The notes under the pieces are model-generated. The model searched no databases and was not told the DNA's origin. It saw only the letters and a program-made list of their open reading frames with translations. Shown here piece after piece: positions 1 through 5,760 of a stretch of 6,295 bases of DNA (position 1 is its first letter; the number at the start of each line of letters is the position of its first letter). The stretch comes from JBCDCU01 sp039180865 (lineage in GTDB: Bacteria > Pseudomonadota > Alphaproteobacteria > Rhizobiales > JACESI01). The stretch is taken from the NCBI GenBank assembly GCA_039180865.1, contig JBCDCZ010000270.1, positions 1-6,295 on the forward strand, given 5' to 3'. Made by a program: the position numbers and the translations under genes.

Positions 1-1209
1 AAGTGACAGAACATAGTGGAAATGAGCCACCACGTAATAGGTGTCGTGATAGGCGCGATCAAGACCGGCATTGGCAAGCTGAACGCCCGTGACGCCACCG
101 ACCGTGAACAGGAAGATGAATCCGATTGCCCAGAGCATCGGGGTGCGGAACTCGATCGAACCGCCCCACATGGTTGCAATCCAGGAGAAGATTTTCACGC
201 CCGTCGGCACCGCGATCACCATGGTTGCGATCACGAAATAGGCCTGTGTATCGACATCAAGGCCAACGGTAAACATGTGGTGCGCCCACACGATGAAGCC
301 GACAACACCGATTGCCACCATCGCATACGCCATCCCGAGATAACCGAAGATCGGCTTCCTGGAGAAGGTGGAGACGATGTGGCTGATGATTCCGAAACCA
401 GGCAGGATCAAAATATAGACTTCCGGATGTCCGAAGAACCAGAACAGGTGCTGGAAGAGAATCGGATCACCGCCACCCGCCGGCACGAAGAATGTTGTGC
501 CGAAGTTTCGGTCGGTGAGGAGCATGGTGATCGCGCCGGCAAGGACTGGGAGCGAAAGCAACAGCAAAAACGCAGTAATGAGCACAGACCACGCAAAAAG
601 CGGCATCTTATGGAGAGTCATCCCTGGTGCGCGCATGTTAAAGATCGTCGTGATGAAGTTGATAGCGCCGAGGATCGATGAAGCCCCCGCGATGTGGAGC
701 GACAGGATCGCAAGATCCATTGCCGGTCCCGGCAAGGCATCGCCACCGGTCAGCGGCGGATAGATAAACCAGCCCGACCCAACACCGAAGTTGCCTGCCG
801 GTCCTGGCACGAACATTGATGAAACCAGCAGGATCAATGCCGGCGGTAGGAGCCAGAAGGAGATGTTGTTCATGCGTGGGAATGCCATATCCGGCGCCCC
901 GATCATAATTGGAACGAACCAGTTGGCGAAACCTCCGATCAACGCCGGCATGACCATAAAGAAGATCATGATCAATCCGTGACCGGTCACAAACACATTG
1001 TAGGTGTGCGGGTTCGAGAAAAACTGAAGACCCGGTTCCTGCAATTCCATGCGCATCGCGATCGAGAGCGCACCGCCAATAATGCCGGAAATGATCGCGA
1101 AGATGAGATAGAGCGTACCGATATCCTTGTGGTTCGTTGAGAAGAACCAACGCCTAAAAAAGCCCGGTTTGTGCTCGTCGTGATAGTCTGATGTGCTTGT
1201 CACCGTCAT
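1..1209 (-). CDS. ctaD: Cytochrome c oxidase subunit I (aa3 type), 3' end outside window
   Basis: This is the catalytic heme-copper subunit in the inner membrane: it reduces O2 to water and pumps protons. I translated 403 codons from ATG 1209 to the window edge with no stop; the family is usually about 530-560 residues, so roughly the last quarter is missing. Visible residues: H77 (heme a ligand, TGHG), D107 (D-channel entrance, GAPDM), H261-P-E263-V-Y265 (CuB ligand, proton-gating Glu, cross-linking Tyr), H310-H311 (CuB), K339 (K-channel, PTGVK), H388-D389 (Mg site), H396 (heme a3) and H398 (heme a). The glutamate in HPEVY marks an A1-type proton-pumping oxidase. Many hydrophobic helices are visible, up to the one carrying H396/H398. 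The start is supported by AAAGGTG at 1217-1223, 7 nt upstream. It lies 72 bp downstream of coxB, almost certainly in one operon. No catalytic residue is missing in the visible part. Confidence 0.97.
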   Translation of the reverse strand, partial: MTVTSTSDYHDEHKPGFFRRWFFSTNHKDIGTLYLIFAIISGIIGGALSIAMRMELQEPGLQFFSNPHTYNVFVTGHGLIMIFFMVMPALIGGFANWFVPIMIGAPDMAFPRMNNISFWLLPPALILLVSSMFVPGPAGNFGVGSGWFIYPPLTGGDALPGPAMDLAILSLHIAGASSILGAINFITTIFNMRAPGMTLHKMPLFAWSVLITAFLLLLSLPVLAGAITMLLTDRNFGTTFFVPAGGGDPILFQHLFWFFGHPEVYILILPGFGIISHIVSTFSRKPIFGYLGMAYAMVAIGVVGFIVWAHHMFTVGLDVDTQAYFVIATMVIAVPTGVKIFSWIATMWGGSIEFRTPMLWAIGFIFLFTVGGVTGVQLANAGLDRAYHDTYYVVAHFHYVLSL

Positions 1210-1239
1210 GGTTTTTCACCTTTGACTTTTGTTTCGTTC

Positions 1240-1262
1240 GGTCGGCCCAAACCGGGCCAACC
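1240..1262 (-). other. Intercistronic RNA hairpin between coxB and ctaD
   Basis: In the coxB-ctaD gap, the arms GGTTGGCCC and GGGCCGACC (minus strand) can form nine consecutive pairs around a 5-nt loop (GGTTT). One of the nine is a U-G wobble (1259 with 1243); on the plus strand the same position would be an A-C mismatch, so the structure fits an RNA transcribed with the cox genes. No T-run follows, so it is not a classic intrinsic terminator. It ends 16 nt before the ctaD Shine-Dalgarno. A role in mRNA processing, stability or relative expression of the two subunits is inference. Confidence 0.5.
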
Positions 1263-1281
1263 TTTAATTCCTGCCCGCGGC

Positions 1282-2205
1282 CTAGTTGTTCGCCAGTTGC
1301 GTTGACTTGGTATCGCGGCGAATGTCGGCTGCGAGGATTTCCCAGCCAAGGTCAAGATCCTCAGCAGCGGAGGCCGCCCAGTTCTTGAAAGTCTCTTCGT
1401 CTACAACACGGACTGCAATTGGCATGAAGGCGTGATCCGTCCCGCAAATCTGTGAGCATTGGCCATAATAGAGCCCTTCTTTCTCGGCTTTGAACCAGAG
1501 AGAATTCAAACGCCCCGGTACAGCATCCATTTTAATGCCGAAAGACGGGACGGCAATGGCGTGAAGAACGTCGGCTGAGGTCATATCGAGCTGAACAACT
1601 GCTCCGACGGGAACAACCAGTTCATTGTCGACGGCGAGTAGCCGAGGATAGTTGTCAATGCTCTCACCACGTTCACTGGCTTTCTCCTGACGAAGCTGAA
1701 GTGCAGCTTCCGGATCTTCTTTATCGTGAAGAATGGTCGAGATATATTCGTCAATCTCAAGGTCAGGATACGCATAACCCCAGTACCATTGATAGGCGAC
1801 CACTTTAACCGTGACGTCAGGCTCGGGAAGCGTCTCCTGTTTGTAAAGGAGGCGAAGGGATGGCGCGACAATGACCATAAGGATCAGGATCGGAACAACA
1901 GTCCAGACCACCTCGATCGTCGTGTTGTGGGTCACCTTTGAGGGCGTCGGGTTCTTGCCCGCATTGAATTTCATGAAACAATAGACAAGCAAGCCGAGCA
2001 CGAAGAGCGTAATGATCGTGATGATTGCAAGCGTGAAATAATTCAGCCAACGGATTTCATCCATGACCGGAGTCGCCGAATCTTGAAGAGAGAGTTGCCA
2101 ATCAACCGGTTGTTGCGCGAATGCGGTGGTTGAAAGGGCAATAGCGCATCCCAACACGCTCCCCGCAACAAGCACCTTCTTTGCGCGGTTTAAGATGGTT
2201 CGCAC
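1282..2205 (-). CDS. coxB: Cytochrome c oxidase subunit II, CuA-binding
   Basis: This subunit takes electrons from cytochrome c at the binuclear CuA centre and passes them to heme a of subunit I. I call 307 residues from GTG 2205: AGGAGG lies 7 nt upstream, and a standard signal peptide follows (basic start, hydrophobic core, AFA before QQ at residues 30/31). The frame stays open upstream to an ATG at 2340, but that stretch has no family-like sequence. Two membrane helices lie at about 56-78 and 97-118. The periplasmic cupredoxin domain has the aromatic electron-entry patch YQWYW (138-142) and CuA ligands H215, C250, C254, H258 and M261. Residue 252, normally Glu, is Gln. Residues about 152-187 form a charged insert roughly 20 residues longer than in mitochondrial subunit II. 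It is the first cox gene seen, 72 bp before ctaD. Confidence 0.97.
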   Translation of the reverse strand: MRTILNRAKKVLVAGSVLGCAIALSTTAFAQQPVDWQLSLQDSATPVMDEIRWLNYFTLAIITIITLFVLGLLVYCFMKFNAGKNPTPSKVTHNTTIEVVWTVVPILILMVIVAPSLRLLYKQETLPEPDVTVKVVAYQWYWGYAYPDLEIDEYISTILHDKEDPEAALQLRQEKASERGESIDNYPRLLAVDNELVVPVGAVVQLDMTSADVLHAIAVPSFGIKMDAVPGRLNSLWFKAEKEGLYYGQCSQICGTDHAFMPIAVRVVDEETFKNWAASAAEDLDLGWEILAADIRRDTKSTQLANN

Positions 2206-2212
2206 GTGATAA

Positions 2213-2218
2213 CCTCCT
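2213..2218 (-). promoter_or_regulatory. Ribosome binding site that fixes the GTG start of coxB
   Basis: On the minus strand AGGAGG (2218 to 2213) is followed by a 7-nt spacer and GTG at 2205-2203. This near-ideal Shine-Dalgarno, with the signal peptide that begins right after it, makes the GTG far more likely than the in-frame ATG at 2340. Confidence 0.85.
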
Positions 2219-2365
2219 GATGTGACGGTCCGTCCGGGCGTCCATAGCCCAGCCGCAGCTCGAAAAGCACCCCAAAACGCGACACAACCAACAAGTATTT
2301 TGTCCGTCGTGCGCGAGAGCGTTGCCTGAAACGAGCTCATTCAGACAACAGCACAGAGCAATCTC

Positions 2366-2377
2366 AATTTTAAAATT
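2366..2377. repeat. 12-bp AT-only perfect palindrome
   Basis: AATTTTAAAATT reads the same on both strands. It sits about 160 bp upstream of the coxB start, in the most AT-rich part of the divergent region. It could be a promoter element or a protein site, but a palindrome this AT-rich may also arise by chance. Confidence 0.35.
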
Positions 2378-2560
2378 AGAATGCCCCTGACGATATGCGG
2401 CTTGATGGCTTGCGACATTATGTGCAAACGCATCGGGAAACGCGTACACACCATTAAAGCGCAGACCGTCGCAATAACGAACCGCCTGCTTGCCATAAAC
2501 CCCCAAGGCCGCAGTCGCGCTTCTGCTTCAATCACATTCAGTTTGCAAGGACAATAGCTT

Positions 2561-2591
2561 TTTGACACATCCGCGACGATATTGTGTCGAA
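2561..2591. repeat. Inverted repeat with embedded TTGACA hexamer
   Basis: TTTGACACA (2561-2569) and TGTGTCGAA (2583-2591) are inverted copies with one mismatch, 13 bp apart. The left arm contains a perfect TTGACA -35 hexamer (2562-2567) reading toward the IalB-family gene, but no good -10 box lies 16-18 bp downstream of it. An operator overlapping promoter elements is a possibility; the evidence is weak. Confidence 0.35.
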
Positions 2592-2614
2592 TTAACGAAG
2601 CTATCGATTGAGTC

Positions 2615-2661
2615 GTGCGCACCTTCTGATTGCGATCATGTTTGCCTCAAAAGGTACGCAC
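2615..2661. repeat. Long imperfect inverted repeat in the divergent control region
   Basis: The arms gtgcgcaccttctga (2615-2629) and tcaaaaggtacgcac (2647-2661) are inverted copies matching at 13 of 15 positions, separated by 17 bp. Both mismatches are G-to-A changes in the right arm. In RNA from the minus strand both become G-U pairs, so all 15 positions could pair; on the plus strand both would be A-C mismatches. No T-run follows on either strand, so it is not a simple terminator. It lies about 85 bp upstream of the IalB-family start and about 410 bp upstream of coxB. It could be a DNA operator or a hairpin in a long coxB leader. Confidence 0.55.
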
Positions 2662-2727
2662 CCTTGTGAACTCACCCAGTTTCGTTTTACGCAGGACGAC
2701 AGGCGGCTTTGAATTGCAACGCCATCT

Positions 2728-2734
2728 AAGGAGG
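2728..2734 (+). promoter_or_regulatory. Ribosome binding site of the IalB-family gene, long spacer
   Basis: AAGGAGG is a strong Shine-Dalgarno match, but the spacer to ATG 2746 is 11 nt, a little longer than usual. Another ATG at 2735 abuts the motif in a different frame and opens only about 32 codons, ending at 2833; it is too close to be read efficiently. The ATG at 2746 remains the best start. Confidence 0.6.
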
Positions 2735-2745
2735 ATGCGAACCGC

Positions 2746-3303
2746 ATGCGCAATCATTCTACAGTCACCGGAATCCGTTTTATCAAAGCCAGGTTGCCTC
2801 TTTTTTTCTTGGCCAGCCTTTCAGCAATTATGATTCTCGGAGGATTTTCAGCCGATCCATCCAAAGCGCAAGGACAGGTGCGCGAGGTGCACGGCGAATG
2901 GGAAATCAGGTGCGAGACGCCTCCAGGTGCACCGAAAGAAAGCTGTTCCATGATCCAGTCAGTGGTTGCTGAAAACCGCAAGGATATCGGTCTCACCGTA
3001 ATCGTGCTCAAGAGCGCAGACGGAAAGGCGACCATTCTACAGGTTCTTGCGCCGCTTGGAGTGCTTCTTCCGTCTGAACTCGGCCTTTTCCTGGACGCCG
3101 AAGATCATGGCCGAGTGCGTTTTTTAAAATGCACAATTGCCGGTTGCTTCGCGCAAGTCTTCATGGACGAAAAACTCATTGGGGAATTTGAAAGCGGTAA
3201 TCTCGCAACCTTCACGATCTTCCAAACGCCGGAAGAAGGCATTGGGATCCCGATTCGGCTTGATGGTTTCAAAGAAGCCTATGCAGCCCTAAGTAACTTA
3301 TGA
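2746..3303 (+). CDS. IalB-family (invasion-associated locus B) exported protein
   Basis: This 185-residue protein has a basic N terminus (R11, K14, R16), a hydrophobic stretch at about 17-35, and then a polar linker with Lys-Ala-Gln at 40-42. This is a signal peptide or membrane anchor, so the mature domain should be periplasmic. The mature part matches the IalB pattern as I know it: a Trp-x-x-x-Cys start (W52, C56), then C67 and a nearby M69-I-Q71, LAPLGVLLP (101-109), C129 and GC134, and a Gly-Phe near the end (174-175). The four cysteines could form two disulfides. The family is named from a Bartonella invasion locus, but most members have no proven role in invasion and the biochemical function is unknown. 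tldD follows after 52 bp on the same strand, so the two may be co-transcribed. The family assignment is firm; the function is open. Confidence 0.85.
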   Translation: MRNHSTVTGIRFIKARLPLFFLASLSAIMILGGFSADPSKAQGQVREVHGEWEIRCETPPGAPKESCSMIQSVVAENRKDIGLTVIVLKSADGKATILQVLAPLGVLLPSELGLFLDAEDHGRVRFLKCTIAGCFAQVFMDEKLIGEFESGNLATFTIFQTPEEGIGIPIRLDGFKEAYAALSNL

Positions 3304-3304
3304 G

Positions 3305-3330
3305 ATTAGGCTCAAAACGAGCTGACTAAT
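3305..3330 (+). other. Possible small hairpin between the IalB-family gene and tldD
   Basis: ATTAGGCTC (3305-3313) can pair with GAGC (3319-3322) and CTAAT (3326-3330), leaving a 5-nt loop and a 3-nt bulge. No T-run follows. It starts 1 nt after the stop codon and could act as a weak attenuator or mRNA-stability element. Its length makes chance quite possible. Confidence 0.25.
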
Positions 3331-3355
3331 ACGTGACGTTAAAGAAAGGCCTCTG

Positions 3356-4789
3356 ATGACCGACGCACCTTCCGCCGATCTTTCCTTATTTGAAGTCAGT
3401 GACTTGAGCCGCGACCGGGCAACAAGCATGGTGGGCGAAGCCCTCGCGAATGCCGATGATGGTGAGCTCTTCCTGGAATATGCGCAGTCCGAATCCCTGC
3501 TCTTTGACAATGGTCGCCTCAAATCCGCATCGTTTAATACGGACCGCGGCTTCGGGCTGAGGGCTATCGCTGGTGAGGCCGCAGGATATGCCCATTCCGG
3601 AGACATTTCCATTGCCGCTCTTGAACGCGCCGCAGATGCCGTCCAGGCGGTTCAGTCCGGGTATTCCGGGTCCTATGCGGATGCGCCGGTCCGAACTAAC
3701 CGCGTCCTTTACAGTTCCGACAACCCGATAGGTGCTCCAAGTTTCGAGGAAAAGGTGAAACTCCTTGAGACGATTGACGCTTATGCGCGCGACAAGGATG
3801 AGCGTGTGCGCCAGGTCACAGCATCCCTTGCTGCAAGCTGGCAGGTCGTTGAAATCCTGCGTGGGGATGGGCATTATGTGCGCGACGTACGCCCGATGGT
3901 CCGGGTCAATGTTTCTGTTGTGGCCGGTGAGGGTGACCGCCAGGAAAGCGGCAGCTATGGAATGGGCGGCCGGTCGGCGTTTTCGGATTTTATTGCGGAG
4001 ACCGACTGGCAGGGGGCAGTTGATGAGGCGCTGCGCCAGGCGCTCGTCAATCTTGACGCTATTCCCGCCCCTGCCGGTGAACTTGATGTCGTCCTCGGCG
4101 CTGGTTGGCCCGGGATTCTTCTTCACGAAGCGGTCGGTCATGGCCTTGAAGGCGATTTCAACCGGAAGAAAACTTCAGCGTTTGCAGGCCTTATGGGTGA
4201 ACAGGTCGCCTCAAAAGGCGTGACCGTTATTGATGACGGCACCCTGTCCGACCGGCGCGGCTCGCTCTCCGTCGATGACGAAGGTACACCCACCAACCGC
4301 ACGGTACTAATCGAAGACGGGCGACTGGTTGGCTATATGCAAGACCGGCAGAATGCGCGGCTCATGGGCGTTTCACCGACTGGAAACGGTCGAAGGCAGT
4401 CTTATTCGCATATTCCAATGCCGCGGATGACAAACACGATCATGACGGCGGGCGACAAGGATCCTGAAGAGATTATCTCTTCTGTGAAAAACGGCCTCTA
4501 CGCGGTTTCCTTTGGTGGCGGTCAAGTCGATATCACTTCGGGCAAATTCGTTTTCCAATGCACCGAGGCCTACATGCTGGAAGACGGCAAAATCGGCGCA
4601 CCCGTCAAAGGTGCGATGATTATCGGCAACGGACCGGACGCTATGCGCCGCGTCCCTATGGTCGGAAATGACATGAAACTCGACCCGGGCATCGGCACTT
4701 GCGGTAAGCAAGGTCAGGGCGTGCCAGTCGGCGTTGGCCAACCAACGCTCAGAATTGACGCCATCACTGTGGGCGGCACAGCAGTCTGA
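3356..4789 (+). CDS. tldD: Metalloprotease subunit TldD
   Basis: TldD is the catalytic subunit of the TldD/TldE (PmbA) zinc protease, a cytoplasmic heterodimer that trims unfolded peptides. In E. coli it matures microcin B17 and degrades the antitoxin CcdA. The 477 residues match the usual family length. The signature HEAVGH (257-262) gives H257, E258 and H262, and the C-terminal GTCGKQGQGVPVGVGQPT region (447-464) carries C449, corresponding to the third zinc ligand in the family. Start ATG 3356 has GAAAGG at 3344-3349 with a 6-nt spacer. There is no signal peptide, as expected. The partner TldE is not in the window and is commonly encoded elsewhere in the genome. Nothing nearby looks like a modified-peptide precursor, so the natural substrate here is unknown. 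The gene is intact. Confidence 0.96.
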   Translation: MTDAPSADLSLFEVSDLSRDRATSMVGEALANADDGELFLEYAQSESLLFDNGRLKSASFNTDRGFGLRAIAGEAAGYAHSGDISIAALERAADAVQAVQSGYSGSYADAPVRTNRVLYSSDNPIGAPSFEEKVKLLETIDAYARDKDERVRQVTASLAASWQVVEILRGDGHYVRDVRPMVRVNVSVVAGEGDRQESGSYGMGGRSAFSDFIAETDWQGAVDEALRQALVNLDAIPAPAGELDVVLGAGWPGILLHEAVGHGLEGDFNRKKTSAFAGLMGEQVASKGVTVIDDGTLSDRRGSLSVDDEGTPTNRTVLIEDGRLVGYMQDRQNARLMGVSPTGNGRRQSYSHIPMPRMTNTIMTAGDKDPEEIISSVKNGLYAVSFGGGQVDITSGKFVFQCTEAYMLEDGKIGAPVKGAMIIGNGPDAMRRVPMVGNDMKLDPGIGTCGKQGQGVPVGVGQPTLRIDAITVGGTAV

Positions 4790-4830
4790 CAGGCCTCGGG
4801 ACTATCCAATAACATCAGAAGGCCGGTGCA

Positions 4831-5757
4831 ATGAGCGACGTCATTCTTCACCACTATCCCCCATCTCCGGTTTCGGAGAAAATCAGGGTCGCTTTCGGTA
4901 TCAAGAAAATGGCGTGGCGCTCGGTTGAACAAAACCGGCTTCCGGACCGTCCCGAGCTTTTCGCGATGACAGGTGGCTATAGGCGCATACCTGTGATGCA
5001 GATCGGCGCGGACATTTACTGCGACACTCAATTGATTTTTGCTGAGCTCGAAGCAAGGAAACCGGAGCCGACGTTGTTTCCCAACGATTCGGGTGGGATG
5101 CCGTTTGCCGTTTCGCGATGGACCGATCATGAGCTATTCGGCCTCGCTTTCCGTATTGCTTTCGCACCTGTGCGCGATGAACTGCCAGGTGCTCTGGTAA
5201 ACGACAGAGCACGCCTTTACCTTGGCCCCGATGGAGATCTTGCCAGGGAAATGGAGGACCTTCCTCACACACTCGCGCAATTTCGAGCTCAACTCGGATG
5301 GGTCGACACGCGTTTGAATTCTCGCCCGTTTCTCCTGGGCGACGCGCCGTCCATGCCCGATACTCTTTGCTGGTTCATTTATTGGCTGATCCGCGCCCGG
5401 TATTCGGAAGCAGGGACCTTCCTTGCGGAATTTGACAATCTCGCCGCCTGGGCAAAACGCATTGAAGCTCTTGGCCATGGCGATGCCACCGACATGACAC
5501 CGGCTGAAGCGCTCGAAATCGCAAAAAACGCTGAACCTTGCGTTGCTGAACAGGAAGATCCGCGCGACCCGCAAGGTCTGAAAGTCGGCATGAAGGCGAG
5601 CATCGCACCGCTCACGGATAGCGGTGAGACTGCTGTAGCCGGAACGATCCGATTTGTTAGCCGAGACCGGATCGCGCTTGTGCGCTCCGATCCGGCCTGC
5701 GGAACGGTCGCCATCCATTTTCCGCGGGTCGGCTATCGGGTTACGATCGAGAATTGA
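4831..5757 (+). CDS. Glutathione S-transferase family protein with C-terminal beta-rich domain
   Basis: The first 80 or so residues form a thioredoxin-like GST N-terminal domain: beta strand VILHHYP (4-10), the helix-start segment SPVSEKIR (12-19) where a catalytic Ser (S12 or S15) could lie, the cis-Pro segment RIPVMQ (52-57, P54), and D65-T66 in place of the usual Glu/Asp-Ser that holds the glutathione gamma-glutamyl group. An all-alpha domain follows to about 235, with the S/T-x-x-D helix cap typical of GSTs (S174, D177). Residues about 247-308 are an extra segment, probably beta strands, ending in HFPRVGYRV (296-304). Canonical GSTs are 200-230 residues; this one is 308. Start ATG 4831 has AGAAGG at 4817-4822, 8 nt upstream. 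It sits 41 bp after tldD. The substrate is unknown and glutathione use is inferred. Confidence 0.85.
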   Translation: MSDVILHHYPPSPVSEKIRVAFGIKKMAWRSVEQNRLPDRPELFAMTGGYRRIPVMQIGADIYCDTQLIFAELEARKPEPTLFPNDSGGMPFAVSRWTDHELFGLAFRIAFAPVRDELPGALVNDRARLYLGPDGDLAREMEDLPHTLAQFRAQLGWVDTRLNSRPFLLGDAPSMPDTLCWFIYWLIRARYSEAGTFLAEFDNLAAWAKRIEALGHGDATDMTPAEALEIAKNAEPCVAEQEDPRDPQGLKVGMKASIAPLTDSGETAVAGTIRFVSRDRIALVRSDPACGTVAIHFPRVGYRVTIEN

Positions 5758-5760
5758 GCT

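Larger units (their letters stand above)
2206..2745. other. 540-bp divergent control region between coxB and the IalB-family gene
   Basis: Both flanking genes point away from this region, so it must hold the promoters of the cox operon and of the IalB-tldD group. Open frames that cross it (for example minus 2341-2622) lack a good ribosome binding site and any recognisable family, so I call no gene. It is visibly more AT-rich than the genes in its middle part (about 2341-2400). It contains a 12-bp palindrome (2366-2377), an inverted repeat with a TTGACA hexamer (2561-2591) and a longer inverted repeat (2615-2661). I could not place a convincing -35/-10 pair on either strand. No tRNA or known riboswitch was recognised. 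Confidence 0.75.

Noticed and set aside
16..681. 221-codon open frame on the plus strand
   Set aside because: It lies wholly antisense to ctaD, whose catalytic residues are all in place; the product is rich in His, Arg, Glu and Asp and unlike any family, as expected from a shadow frame of a membrane protein gene.
2341..2622. 93-codon open frame on the minus strand upstream of coxB, with its TGA abutting ATG 2340
   Set aside because: It starts at a GTG inside the long inverted repeat with no well-spaced ribosome binding site, has no family resemblance, and the adjoining ATG is not the coxB start. I treat it as chance, though a short peptide cannot be fully excluded.
2664..2692. Candidate promoter for the IalB-family gene (TTGTGA then TTTTAC/TTACGC)
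   Set aside because: The -35 matches only 4 of 6 and no acceptable -10 lies 16-18 bp away.
2630..2833. 67-codon open frame on the plus strand overlapping the IalB-family start
   Set aside because: It has no ribosome binding site for its own start, overlaps the signal-peptide region in another frame, and has no recognisable features. The ATG at 2735 in the same frame touches the Shine-Dalgarno with no spacer.
3386..4141. 251-codon open frame on the minus strand
   Set aside because: It is antisense to the intact tldD, has no recognisable domain, and arises from third-position base bias.
4792..4824. Inverted GGCCT/AGGCC pair that could mask the ribosome binding site of the GST-like gene
   Set aside because: The stem is only 5 bp with a loop of about 23 nt, too weak to claim regulation.
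5134..5718. 194-codon open frame on the minus strand
   Set aside because: It is antisense to the GST-like gene, which has a good ribosome binding site and clear domain motifs.
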